The notes under the pieces: model-generated
Database searches by the model: none
What the model saw: only the letters and a program-made list of their open reading frames with translations
What the model was told of the DNA's origin: nothing
Source of the DNA: Bacteroidales bacterium
GTDB taxonomy: Bacteria > Bacteroidota > Bacteroidia > Bacteroidales > UBA932
Assembly: GCA_017527625.1 (NCBI GenBank)
Contig: JAFXPV010000072.1
Location: 1 to 47,685, forward strand
Direction of reading: 5' to 3'
DNA length: 47,685 nt
Program-made: the position numbers and the translations under genes
Shown: positions 34,946 through 43,852 of the stretch, in pieces
How the letters are laid out: every line of letters begins with the position of its first letter
How positions within the stretch are numbered: position 1 is the first letter of the stretch

Positions 34946-36043
34946 TCAGTCCACAACGGCACGGGCCATTGCATCCTTGAAGTACTTCTGGTCGACGAAG
35001 ACATCTTCCTTGTAAGGATTGATATGACGCTTCTTGCTCTGCGCGATGATGTAGCAGATGGCTATGCAGTTGGTCACGAGGGCCAGTGCGCTGATGACGA
35101 CCATCATCGTCGGATTGGCGGCAACTACCGAAGGATCGACTGTCGTGCCGACTGTTGCGGCCTCTCCGCCTGCTGCGGCATAGAGCTGCTCGATGGTAGC
35201 GGTGCCGTTAGGATAGAGCACGGGAAGAGTGGCCCAAGAGAACCACTGACGGCCGTTCTTGAAGGTCTCCTGGAAGAGCGGGAACACCTGTGCGAACATA
35301 CACCAGATGGCAAGGGTGTTTGCACGGTTCTGGATCCAGCCTCCACGGTTCCACATAAGGGCTGCGATGGTCGGAGCGAGAAGCAGGGCGATACCGCAGT
35401 ACCAGCTGTGAGTCGGCAGGCAGTTGTAGGTGTAGGCGAAGTTCCAGATGTCATATACAAGGATGTAAACCCAGGTCATATCGGCCCATATCATATCTTT
35501 CTTGTCTTTTGAAGGATATACGTGCCACCAGGCGGTCATACAGAAAATGTTGATCAGACCTGCCACTCCGTTCATCACGTTGTGCCAGCCGCCATACTGC
35601 CATACGCCTTCAGATGTCAGCCACCACTTGTTCCAGCCATTGATGGCGCTCTCGAAGTCAGATACGCAGGCGATGAGGATATTGATGGCTACGATGACGA
35701 ACGGGAACGGACGGAACCATTTCTTGGCGCCCACGCCCCATTTGTACTTGATCATCATAAAGCCGATGCAGCCGGCCGTCGCAGCGTACAGTTTCGCATA
35801 GTGGAACCAACCCTGCATATAGACGTGCGTCTGGTTGCCGAGAGCCCAATGTGCACCTGAGCGCACGCCGATGGCGATAGCGATGAAATAGATGGTAAGG
35901 GCCAAAGGCACAACCAGGAATGTAATGATGCCGCCGGCTTTGGTGCGGCGTGCGAATTCATTGAGGAGGATGAGGCCCAGAAGGACCACTATCAGCATTC
36001 CCCATTGAGCGAGCGCGTGCTCGCCATAAACTTGAAAAAACAT
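34946..36043 (-). CDS. DUF5692-family polytopic membrane protein
   Basis: 365 residues with about eight hydrophobic segments and no signal peptide. It is rich in Trp, His and Tyr around the membrane faces (GWFHYAKLYAATAG, WWHVYPSKDKKDMIWADMTW, YDIWNFAYTYNCLPTHSWYC). I place it in the DUF5692 family by resemblance; function is unknown. It is the last gene of a tight run: Fe-S flavoprotein, HypA, small membrane protein, this gene, with gaps of -1, 3 and 26 bases. The context suggests a membrane partner of a redox or nickel-related system; the conserved aromatic and His residues could bind a quinone or metal, which is inference. Confidence 0.8.
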   Translation of the reverse strand: MFFQVYGEHALAQWGMLIVVLLGLILLNEFARRTKAGGIITFLVVPLALTIYFIAIAIGVRSGAHWALGNQTHVYMQGWFHYAKLYAATAGCIGFMMIKYKWGVGAKKWFRPFPFVIVAINILIACVSDFESAINGWNKWWLTSEGVWQYGGWHNVMNGVAGLINIFCMTAWWHVYPSKDKKDMIWADMTWVYILVYDIWNFAYTYNCLPTHSWYCGIALLLAPTIAALMWNRGGWIQNRANTLAIWCMFAQVFPLFQETFKNGRQWFSWATLPVLYPNGTATIEQLYAAAGGEAATVGTTVDPSVVAANPTMMVVISALALVTNCIAICYIIAQSKKRHINPYKEDVFVDQKYFKDAMARAVVD

Positions 36044-36069
36044 AGTGTTGATTTTAGGTTATAGTTATG

Positions 36070-36399
36070 TTAGATGGCAGCTATCCCGGAGCGGCGTTCC
36101 TTCAGCAGGGCATACACAGCCCAGACTGCAGTAATGACCAGCGACAACGGCACTCCGACCGTAAGCATCTCACGGAGCATCACCGCTCCCCCGCCTTCCT
36201 GTCCGAGGGCGGTGAAGAACGGGAAGGCCCAGGTCAGCTCTCCGTTGATGATATGGTCCACGATAAGCATTATGGTCCCGCCCCAGAGCATCAGCTCCAG
36301 CGAGGCGAGGTTGCGGCCCACAAAGCCGCTTTTGTTCCCTTTCTTGCGAAGGACGCTGGTGGCTGCAGCCTGAACCAGCGGTACTACGAAACAAGCCAT
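36070..36399 (-). CDS. Small membrane protein in the HypA operon
   Basis: 109 residues with about three hydrophobic segments (roughly 37-50, 60-70, 78-100) and a basic loop RKKGNKSGFVGRN after the first. I do not recognise the family. It starts 3 bases after the hypA stop and ends 26 bases before the DUF5692 gene. The spacing makes co-translation and a joint function with both neighbours very likely, perhaps as a small subunit of the DUF5692 membrane protein. Confidence 0.75.
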   Translation of the reverse strand: MACFVVPLVQAAATSVLRKKGNKSGFVGRNLASLELMLWGGTIMLIVDHIINGELTWAFPFFTALGQEGGGAVMLREMLTVGVPLSLVITAVWAVYALLKERRSGIAAI

Positions 36400-36402
36400 A
36401 TT

Positions 36403-36744
36403 CTATACTTCAATTTCTTTGATTTCAACTTCATTTCCACATTTGAGGACAGTATCTTCACTTCCGCACAGCGGGCAGGTCCTGCCGTATTCCACTGTGG
36501 CGTATTCCCCCGAGCAGGCATTGCAGACAGTGACGGCCGGGACGATGTTGCAGCGCAGCTCGCAGCCCCGCAGCAGCTCCTCCTTGTCTGCGGCCCAGCG
36601 CCAGCAGTCGGTGAGGTACTCGGGCACTACTGTCGACACCTCGCCGATGTTCATCACGACGGCATTGACGTGCTTCACGCCGTGGCTCTCAGCCGCATCC
36701 TTCACGTCGCGGATGATGTAGAATACTATGCCCAGCTCGTGCAT
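36403..36744 (-). CDS. hypA: HypA hydrogenase/nickel metallochaperone
   Basis: 113 residues, the normal HypA size. It begins Met-His-Glu, whose N-terminus and His2 bind nickel. The zinc site is CNAC (Cys74, Cys77) and CPLC (Cys90, Cys93). HypA delivers nickel with HypB to [NiFe]-hydrogenases or urease. No hydrogenase structural gene and no hypC-F are in this window; hypB lies about 7 kb away at 43853. Its ATG overlaps the Fe-S flavoprotein stop by one base (TAATG), tying it to that enzyme rather than to a hydrogenase operon. Confidence 0.93.
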   Translation of the reverse strand: MHELGIVFYIIRDVKDAAESHGVKHVNAVVMNIGEVSTVVPEYLTDCWRWAADKEELLRGCELRCNIVPAVTVCNACSGEYATVEYGRTCPLCGSEDTVLKCGNEVEIKEIEV

Positions 36745-39572
36745 TATTTCTTCTTGAAAAGTATCTTTCCCGTCCTCTTGAGCATATAGGGCAGGATGCC
36801 GTCAAATTTGTTCTCGGAAGTACGCATTACGCTGGCTTCGGGATGCTCGCGGTGCAGATGGATCGCATCGAAGGCGCATTTGGTGGTGCAGATGCCGCAG
36901 CCTATGCAGCGGTTCTCGTCGACCACCGACGCGCCGCAGCTCAGACAGCGTGCGGTCTCCTTGCGCACCTGCTCCTCCGTGAGGGTGCCTTGGTACTCTT
37001 CAAAAGCACTCTTCACAGGCACTGCGCCGGGCTCCTGACGGGAACCGTTGTCGTATGACTCAAGCTGTATGTCGCTCTTGTCCAGCTCGATGAAGTCGCG
37101 GCGGTTGCGGCCTATGGTCATATGGCCGTGCTGTACGAAGCGGTGCAGGCTCTCGGCTGCCTCCTTGCCCGCTGCAATCGCATCGATGGCGAACTTGGGG
37201 CCGGTGAAGACGTCTCCGCCCACGAAGATATCGGGCTCTGCCGTTTGATAAGTAAGCTTGTCGGCGACAGGATAGACTCCGCGGAAGAATTCCACCTTGG
37301 TGTCCTTCAGCAGATCCTTCAATTCCACGGTCTGACCTATGGCGAAGATAACCATATCGGCATCGAGGGTTATCAGTTCGTTCTCGTCGTACTCAGGGGC
37401 GAACTTGTGCTCGGCGTTGAAGACAGACGTGCATTTCTTGAACACTATGCCTGTGACGGCACTGTCACCAAGCACTTCTTTGGGACCCCAGCCGGGATTT
37501 ATGACGACCCCGTCTTCACGGGCCTCAGCGCGCTCCTCAAGCGAGGCCGGCATTATATCTTCGGTCTCCAGAGACAGCATCGTCACCTGCGAAGCACCGC
37601 TGCGTTTTGCAACGCGCGCGGCGTCGATGGCAACGTTTCCGCCGCCTACTACGACCACCTTCCCTTCGACCTTCACCTTGCCGCAGTTGGCCTCGTGCAG
37701 GAAGTCGATTGCGGTCGTCGTGCCCTTCAGGGTCTCCCCGGGAATGCCGGGCAGCCTTCCGCCCTGGCAGCCGATGGCTACATAGAAGCCTTTGTAGCCC
37801 TCTTCCCTAAGACTCTTGATGGTCACGTCCTTCCCCACTTCCACCCCGGTGCGGATATCCACGCCGATTTCTCTCATTATGTCTATTTCTGCCTTGATGA
37901 CGGCCTTGTCAAGCTTGTATGAAGGAATGCCGTAGCGCAGCATTCCGCCGGGCTCCTCGTTGCGCTCGAAGACGGTGGGCTTGTATCCCACCGTTGCCAG
38001 ATAATATGCACAGCGCAGGCCGGCAGGGCCGCCGCCGATGATGGCAATCTTCTCCTCCCAACGGTCCTGGACGTTCGAGCAGATGTTCACCTCAGGGATG
38101 AAACGGGTCTCAGCCTTGAGATCCTGCTCTGCAATGAACTTCTTGACCGCATCGATGGCGATGGGCTTGTCGACGGTGCCGCGGGTGCAGGCATCCTCGC
38201 AGCGGCGGTTGCAGACGCGTCCGCAGACTGCGGGGAAGGGATTCTCCCGCTTGATGAGCTCCAGAGCCTCGGTGTACTTGCCTTCTGCCGCCTTCTTCAG
38301 ATAACCCTGGACAGCGATATGCGCCGGGCAGGCAGTCTTGCAGGGAGCCGTACCCGTAGGATAGCAGTTGATGCGGTTGCGGTCGCGGTAGTCTTCGTTC
38401 CACTTGTGCTCTCCCCATTTGGCAGCGTCGGGCAGTTCCTGCTTCGGATAGGTCTGAGGACCGTTTTTAGTGCAGAGCTTCTGGCCCAGCTTCACGGCAC
38501 CGGCAGGACAGTATTCAACGCAGCGGCCGCAGGCCACGCAGTTCTTCGGGTCCACCTCTGCCACATAGGCGCTGCGGCTCATATTGGGGGTATTGAACAG
38601 CTGCGAAGTACGCAGCGCATTGCAAATCTTGACGTTGCAGTTGCAGATGGCGAAGATCTTGCCCTCGCCGTCGATATTGGTCACCTGATGTACGAAACCG
38701 TGGTCCTCGGCCTTGCGGAGGATGGCCATCGCCTCGTCGTAGGTGATGTCGTGGCCGCGGCCCGTCTCGCGCAGGTAGTCGGCCATATCCCCAACTCCTA
38801 TGCACCAGTCGCGGTAGTCGTCGGCACAGCCCTCATCCAGTTTCTTGCGGCCGTAGCGGCAGGAACAGATGCCCACTCCGATGTGGCCTTCATATTTCTT
38901 GAGCCAGTATGAGATATGCTCTATGTCGACGGACTGGTTCTCCATCGAGATGGCTTTCTCCACCGGGATGACGTGCATTCCTATGCCGCTGCCGCCCATC
39001 GGAACCATCGGGGTGATCTTCTCCAGCGGCAGGAAGGTCATACGTTCGAAGAACATCGCCAGCTCGGGATGCCTGTCCATCAGCTTGACATTCATATTGG
39101 TATACTCTGCGCTGCCGGGCACGAACATCGGCACCCAATAGATGCGGTCCTCACGGTTGAAAGTAGTGCCGGGGTCCGGACCCTGGCCGTTGGTGTAGTG
39201 GTCGCCGTAGTCATACTCCAGCATACCGAAGTACGACAGCTTGTCCAGCAACTCGTCGAAGACCTCGTCGGTAGAAGCATAGTGCTTGAGACGGTTCATC
39301 TCGTGGAGCTCGGCGTAGGTATGGTGCTTGCGGACCTTGAAGAAATCCTTGGGCAGCATATCCAGCAGAAGGTCCAGCGAAGCTTCGCGGGTGATGGGAT
39401 CCATCTCGTCCTCGAAGATGCAGGCCAGGCCCCAGTACTCAGGGGCGTCGGATGTCATCTTGATCTTGCCGGGGATGCGGTCCGTGACGTGGCGGACGAA
39501 CTTCAGGAGCTTGGGATTGGGGTTTTTGTCCCCCTTGTGCTTGGGGACAAACTTTGTCGACATTTCAGGCAT
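36744..39572 (-). CDS. Large multi-Fe-S flavoprotein oxidoreductase (GltD/NfnB-like core with extra ferredoxin modules)
   Basis: 942 residues. Residues ~1-390 resemble the Fe-S proteins of anaerobes with ICSCRYG (~234), ICNCNVKIC (~311) and a ferredoxin motif CVACGRCVEYCP (~345-356). Residues ~405-470 are the GltD/dihydropyrimidine-dehydrogenase type Fe-S helical domain (CKTACPAHI, CGRVCNRRCEDAC). An FAD site GGGPAG is at ~512, an NAD(P) site GGGNVA at ~643, and GGDVFTGP follows. A C-terminal ferredoxin has CIGCGICTTKC at ~890. Such an enzyme would move electrons between NAD(P)H and ferredoxin-like carriers, possibly by bifurcation. It is cytoplasmic, the first gene of the operon with hypA and two membrane proteins. 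Confidence 0.88.
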   Translation of the reverse strand: MPEMSTKFVPKHKGDKNPNPKLLKFVRHVTDRIPGKIKMTSDAPEYWGLACIFEDEMDPITREASLDLLLDMLPKDFFKVRKHHTYAELHEMNRLKHYASTDEVFDELLDKLSYFGMLEYDYGDHYTNGQGPDPGTTFNREDRIYWVPMFVPGSAEYTNMNVKLMDRHPELAMFFERMTFLPLEKITPMVPMGGSGIGMHVIPVEKAISMENQSVDIEHISYWLKKYEGHIGVGICSCRYGRKKLDEGCADDYRDWCIGVGDMADYLRETGRGHDITYDEAMAILRKAEDHGFVHQVTNIDGEGKIFAICNCNVKICNALRTSQLFNTPNMSRSAYVAEVDPKNCVACGRCVEYCPAGAVKLGQKLCTKNGPQTYPKQELPDAAKWGEHKWNEDYRDRNRINCYPTGTAPCKTACPAHIAVQGYLKKAAEGKYTEALELIKRENPFPAVCGRVCNRRCEDACTRGTVDKPIAIDAVKKFIAEQDLKAETRFIPEVNICSNVQDRWEEKIAIIGGGPAGLRCAYYLATVGYKPTVFERNEEPGGMLRYGIPSYKLDKAVIKAEIDIMREIGVDIRTGVEVGKDVTIKSLREEGYKGFYVAIGCQGGRLPGIPGETLKGTTTAIDFLHEANCGKVKVEGKVVVVGGGNVAIDAARVAKRSGASQVTMLSLETEDIMPASLEERAEAREDGVVINPGWGPKEVLGDSAVTGIVFKKCTSVFNAEHKFAPEYDENELITLDADMVIFAIGQTVELKDLLKDTKVEFFRGVYPVADKLTYQTAEPDIFVGGDVFTGPKFAIDAIAAGKEAAESLHRFVQHGHMTIGRNRRDFIELDKSDIQLESYDNGSRQEPGAVPVKSAFEEYQGTLTEEQVRKETARCLSCGASVVDENRCIGCGICTTKCAFDAIHLHREHPEASVMRTSENKFDGILPYMLKRTGKILFKKK

Positions 39573-39738
39573 AGACTATAGTGTTTACCGGTTATTCAGT
39601 CTTCTAATCCTCTAATTTAAGGATTATTTGCAATTATCCCAAGGAATCGGGACAAAGAATCAAACGGCACCGGCTGCCTGTTTGTTTTTAGCAAAACTAT
39701 TTGCAACTTGCATAATAGAAATTGAACCTCAAACAATT

Positions 39739-41304
39739 ATGAAAAAGTTATCAGCCATCGTGCTCGGAGCGATCCTGCTCCTTTGCGCCTGCAACAGCAA
39801 CCGTCAAAACGCCGTACCGGGCCCCATAACCACCGGCGACGACTGCATCGTAAACGTCAGTTCAGGAAAGATTATGGGCTACAACGATGCCGGCATCTAT
39901 ACTTTCAAAGGAGTGCCTTATGCAAAGGCTGAACGCTTTATGCCCCCTCAGGCTCCGGACAGCTGGGAGGGTGTACGCAAGACGCTGGTCTACGGCCCGC
40001 AGGCTATGCAGAGCCAGGATATGATATGGCACGGCGCCCCCAGCGACTATGATTTCGGTTTCCAGTTCAAGAAAGAACTTAATTCCGAGGACTGCCAGGT
40101 GCTCAATATCTGGACGCCGGCACTGGACGGCGGCAAGCGTCCAGTCTTCGTATGGATACACGGTGGCGGCTATGCCAACGGTTCGGCTATCTTCCTTCCC
40201 GCGCAGGAAGGCAGGGCGCTGGCCGAAAAGGGCGACATAGTTGTCGTAACCGTCAACCACCGTCTCAACATCCTCGGCTACATAGACCTTACAGCCCTTG
40301 GCGGCAAGTACTCTGAATCCGTCAACCTCGGGCAGCAGGACCTCGTCAAGGCCCTCGAGTGGGTGCGTGACAACATTGCGGCCTTCGGCGGCGACCCGGG
40401 CTGCGTCACCATCGGCGGCCAGAGCGGCGGCGGCGGAAAGACATCTACACTGATGGCAATGCCTTCAGCGAAAGGACTTTTCCACAGAGCCATCGTGCAG
40501 AGCGGCTCGACGCTCCGCCAGCAGGAACCCGCTCAGAGCCAGGCCCTCGGAATCGCGGTAGTCGAAGAGCTCGGTCTCAAGCCCGGAGCCGACGTTGACC
40601 TGAGCGGTTTCACATATCAGGAACTCGTGGCTGCCGGCAACCGTGCAACACGCCGGCTGGGACGCGGCGGCTTCTCCCCCGTCGTCGACGGCAAGTACCT
40701 CACCCAGCACCCCTTCGACCCCATAGCCGCTGAATGCAGCCGGGACGTTCCTATGCTCATCGGCTCCAACCTCAATGAATTCTGCTACACCAACGACGTT
40801 CCTCTGACTATGGATGACGTCAAGGCACGCCTGGTTCCCAGGCTCGGCGAAGAGCGCTTCAACCAGTTCGTGAGCGATTTCGAGAGCGTATATCCCGGAC
40901 AGGCACCGAAGGAACTTGTCAACACCGACTTCCGCACCCGCGGGAACGTCATCCGCCAGGCCACTGCCAAGCAGGCGCTCGGCGGAGCTGATGCCTACGT
41001 ATACCTGTTTGCGTGGAAATCCGAAGTGAACGGAGGAGCCCTCGCAGCCTGCCACGGTATGGAGCTTCCGTTTATGTTCAACAATGTTGCCAACCAGCGT
41101 GAGATGACCGGCGGCACGAGCGAAGCCTACAAGATGGCGGACATCGTCAGCAACGCCTGGCTGGCCTTCATCAGGACAGGCAACCCCAACTGCAAGGGTC
41201 TGCCCCGCTGGGAGCCCTTCAACCCGCAGGATAATCCTACGATGGTGTTTGACAACGTGACTGAACTCCGCAAGAATCACGACGCCGTACTGCTAGGATA
41301 TTAA
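39739..41304 (+). CDS. Secreted type-B carboxylesterase (lipoprotein), second copy
   Basis: 521 residues from ATG 39739, where a lipoprotein signal (Cys18) starts; the longer frame upstream lacks a signal at its start. The oxyanion HGGG is at 141-144, nucleophile Ser229 in GGQSGGGG, acid Glu347 in GSNLNEF and base His439 in AACHGMELPF. It shares the unusual GGGG after the serine with the esterase at 1476, and here the usual Glu before the serine is Gln. The two are clearly related (GFLGIPYA/FKGVPYA, NHRLNILG) but not recent duplicates. The substrate ester is unknown; export to periplasm or surface is expected. Confidence 0.9.
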   Translation: MKKLSAIVLGAILLLCACNSNRQNAVPGPITTGDDCIVNVSSGKIMGYNDAGIYTFKGVPYAKAERFMPPQAPDSWEGVRKTLVYGPQAMQSQDMIWHGAPSDYDFGFQFKKELNSEDCQVLNIWTPALDGGKRPVFVWIHGGGYANGSAIFLPAQEGRALAEKGDIVVVTVNHRLNILGYIDLTALGGKYSESVNLGQQDLVKALEWVRDNIAAFGGDPGCVTIGGQSGGGGKTSTLMAMPSAKGLFHRAIVQSGSTLRQQEPAQSQALGIAVVEELGLKPGADVDLSGFTYQELVAAGNRATRRLGRGGFSPVVDGKYLTQHPFDPIAAECSRDVPMLIGSNLNEFCYTNDVPLTMDDVKARLVPRLGEERFNQFVSDFESVYPGQAPKELVNTDFRTRGNVIRQATAKQALGGADAYVYLFAWKSEVNGGALAACHGMELPFMFNNVANQREMTGGTSEAYKMADIVSNAWLAFIRTGNPNCKGLPRWEPFNPQDNPTMVFDNVTELRKNHDAVLLGY

Positions 41305-41378
41305 TTGCATTTGTAACATTTTATTAAGCATTTTTAACTTTTGTGCTATCTTCGCGGCCGGTTTGAGGCTGTGAAGGA

Positions 41379-42533
41379 ATGAAAATACTGTTTGTCTGCA
41401 ACAATGCATTTATGCCCGGAAACGGTCTTAGCGCTTCCGCGGTTAACACGATAAAGAAACTCAGGGAACACGGTCAGGACGCGCGCCTTATGGCTGCTGT
41501 CAATCCTGATCCGTCCGGGCCCCAACCCGATTTCCCGCTTGGTCATTTTATCTTCCCGATTTTTGAACCCCTCATCAGGGCCAACGGCTTCTGCTATGCA
41601 AAGATCGACCGCGAGATGATCGGCAAGGCAGTGGCGTGGGCTGACATAGTCCATCTTGAAGAGGCCTTTCCACTGGAAAATGCTGCCCGGAAAGAAGCCA
41701 TAAGGCAGGGCAAGGTCATCACCGGCACCTTCCATCTTTATCCCCACAATGTCGTGGCTAACCTCGAGCTCGGCCACAGCCGGCTTGTCAATCATTTGCT
41801 GCTCCGCTACTGGAAGCGCACTGTCTTCGACTATTGCTCGCACATCCAGTGCCCCACCGAAGCGGTCCGCGATTATCTCGACAAAAACGGCTTCAAGGCC
41901 AGTCTGCACGTCATATCGAACGGACTGAGCCTTCCCGGCACTCCGGTAGTCACCTCTGCGCTTTCTCCCGAAGACGGGGTCGAAATCCTTTGCATCGGCC
42001 GTCTTGCCCGCGAAAAATCTCAGGATACGCTGTTGGATGCAATGCGCTACAGCCGCCACGCCGACCGCATAAAACTCACCTTTGCCGGCAATGGACAGAA
42101 AGCAGGCCACTATGCCAGAAAGGCCGACAAACTCTTGAAAGAGAATGTTTTGAAACACCGTGCAACATTTGCGTTCTATAACCGCGAAGAACTGGCAAAG
42201 CTCGCCCGGAAGGCATATCTCTATGTTCACTGCGCCTGGGCGGAAGTCGAAGGGCTTTCTTGCCTCGAGGCGACTCGCGAAGGAGCCGTACCGGTAATAG
42301 GCACCGCCGAACTTGTCGGCACAAGCACATTCGCCCTCTGCCCCGAAAGCCTCTATCCTGCCGGCGACAGCCGTGAGCTGGCCCGCCGCATAGACTGGTG
42401 GATAGAGCATCCCGACGAGCGCAACCGGATGGCACAGCTCTACGCAGACGCCGCCCGCAAGTACGACATCGACAAAAGCATAGACAAACTCATCGGTATG
42501 TTCAGCACCGCATTGGAGGAATCGAAGCGATGA
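41379..42533 (+). CDS. GT4-family glycosyltransferase
   Basis: 384 residues, GT-B fold of family 4. The N-terminal acceptor domain opens MKILFVCNNAF and contains GNGLSASAVNTIKKL. The donor-binding half has ILCIGRLAREKSQDTLLDA and the family E-x7-E region (EVEGLSCLEATREGAVPVIG). It is cytoplasmic or membrane-associated, adding a sugar from a nucleotide sugar to a lipid-linked or cell-surface glycan. TATCTTCG at 41347-41354 (7 of 8) is a possible -7 element. Its stop overlaps the esterase-D gene start (ATGA), so the two work together, perhaps in making and deacylating one product. Confidence 0.88.
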   Translation: MKILFVCNNAFMPGNGLSASAVNTIKKLREHGQDARLMAAVNPDPSGPQPDFPLGHFIFPIFEPLIRANGFCYAKIDREMIGKAVAWADIVHLEEAFPLENAARKEAIRQGKVITGTFHLYPHNVVANLELGHSRLVNHLLLRYWKRTVFDYCSHIQCPTEAVRDYLDKNGFKASLHVISNGLSLPGTPVVTSALSPEDGVEILCIGRLAREKSQDTLLDAMRYSRHADRIKLTFAGNGQKAGHYARKADKLLKENVLKHRATFAFYNREELAKLARKAYLYVHCAWAEVEGLSCLEATREGAVPVIGTAELVGTSTFALCPESLYPAGDSRELARRIDWWIEHPDERNRMAQLYADAARKYDIDKSIDKLIGMFSTALEESKR

Positions 42534-43429
42534 GCTGCAAGCGGAGCTTAGGAATAATGCCGCTTGTGCTGCTCGCTGCTGCGCTGCTGCTGAGCTCCTG
42601 CGCCGTAGGCCGTTATGCCCGCGGGCCGGAATCCAGCGAGATCGAAGCCAAGGCAGCCGGCTTCGACGGCATCCTGCGCGCCGTCAATTATCACAGCAGC
42701 GAAAAGCAGATAAGCGAGCGGCGTATGCTCGTCTACCTTCCGGCAGATTACTACGCCGATACTGTCAGGCACTACCCCGTCCTATATCTTCTCCACGGCG
42801 CACGCGGCAACGAAGTGACGTGGATTGACAGTTCCACCGTCATTCAGGGCATCGACTCCCTCCGCAAGGCCGGAGCAGCCGGAGACTTCCTGGTCGTGCT
42901 GCCCAATATGAACCGCTACTACAGCGACAAGGAATACAACAACGGCCACTGCCTGCCCGCCATACGTGCCTTCTGGCTCATCAACGGCGAGGTCGAGAGG
43001 CATTTTATGAAAGATGTGGTGGAATTCACCGACAAAAACTTCCGCACCATCCCAGAGAAGTCTGCCCGTGCCATAGCCGGTATGTCCAGCGGCGCGCTGC
43101 AAGCCATCTACCTGTCTGCCGGACATCCCGACTGTTTCGATTACATCGGCCTGTTCTCCCCCTACGCCTACCCCACATTTGCAGCCTGGGGGCATCCGGA
43201 CGTGTATGGCAGCCTGCGCAAGAAGCTCACGCAGCAGTTCGCAGAGCCGCCGAAGCTCTACGGCCTGTACATCGGCAACAAGGACATCTTCTACCCCCAC
43301 ATCCGCAACTTCGACCGCAAACTCACACAATGGGGTCACCCCCACCGGTTCACGGTCACCGAAGGCGGCCACGAGTGGTACAACTGGGATGCTTTCGCTC
43401 TCTCTTTTATCCAGGAAATTTTCCGCTGA
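42530..43429 (+). CDS. Esterase-D/FrmB-like alpha/beta hydrolase, lipoprotein
   Basis: 299 residues from ATG 42530. The lipoprotein signal has its Cys at 24 (LLLSSCAVGR). Putative esterase (PF00756) features are YPVLYLLHGARG (82-93), the nucleophile Ser186 in AGMSSGA, Asp252 in IGNKDIFY and His281 in EGGHEWYNW. Family members cleave S-formylglutathione, feruloyl or mycolyl esters, or siderophores; export and lipid anchor favour an envelope or glycan ester. The longer upstream frame is not used because this ATG overlaps the GT4 stop by four bases and begins the signal peptide. It converges on ridA with 21 bases between. Confidence 0.88.
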   Translation: MSCKRSLGIMPLVLLAAALLLSSCAVGRYARGPESSEIEAKAAGFDGILRAVNYHSSEKQISERRMLVYLPADYYADTVRHYPVLYLLHGARGNEVTWIDSSTVIQGIDSLRKAGAAGDFLVVLPNMNRYYSDKEYNNGHCLPAIRAFWLINGEVERHFMKDVVEFTDKNFRTIPEKSARAIAGMSSGALQAIYLSAGHPDCFDYIGLFSPYAYPTFAAWGHPDVYGSLRKKLTQQFAEPPKLYGLYIGNKDIFYPHIRNFDRKLTQWGHPHRFTVTEGGHEWYNWDAFALSFIQEIFR

Positions 43430-43450
43430 GTCCTCAGGCAGAACTGCAGG

Positions 43451-43828
43451 CTACTTAGCGGCGATGCACTCGATTTCAACAAGCGCACCTTTGGGGACGG
43501 TCTTGACTGCAACTGCGCTACGGGCCGGGAAGGGCTCGGTGAAGAACTGGGCGTAGACCTCGTTCATTGGGGCGAAATCTCCCATATCGGCAAGGAACAC
43601 AGTGGTCTTTACTACGTTTGCAAGGGAAAGGCCGGCAGCCTGCAGGATGGCCTGCGCGTTGAGGATAGCCTGGCGGGTCTGCTCCCTGACGCCTCCTTCA
43701 GGAAAAGCGCCGGTTGCCGGATCTATGGGCAGCTGCCCTGAGAGGAACACCAGCCCTGCACCGCTGTCGATGCCCTGGCTGTACGGCCCTATCGCGGCCG
43801 GAGCCTTATCTGTGCTTATCGGTTTCAT
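43451..43828 (-). CDS. ridA: RidA/YjgF enamine-imine deaminase
   Basis: 125 residues, the standard size. It shows IGPYSQGI near the N-terminus, FLSGQLPIDPATG, VVKTTVFLADMGDF, and PARSAVAV with the conserved arginine followed by ALVEIECIA. RidA hydrolyses reactive enamines and imines such as 2-aminoacrylate released by PLP enzymes. It is cytoplasmic. It starts 24 bases after the hypB stop and is probably co-transcribed with it; the link is not an obvious functional one. Confidence 0.95.
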   Translation of the reverse strand: MKPISTDKAPAAIGPYSQGIDSGAGLVFLSGQLPIDPATGAFPEGGVREQTRQAILNAQAILQAAGLSLANVVKTTVFLADMGDFAPMNEVYAQFFTEPFPARSAVAVKTVPKGALVEIECIAAK

Positions 43829-43852
43829 ATCAGTAGTATTAATTATTTATAT

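Noticed and set aside
39590..39650. Imperfect inverted repeats (AATCCT...AGGATT; GGATTATTTGCAATTATCC) upstream of the Fe-S flavoprotein and esterase
   Set aside because: Short and imperfect in an AT-rich divergent gap. They are expected by chance often enough that I do not call an operator.
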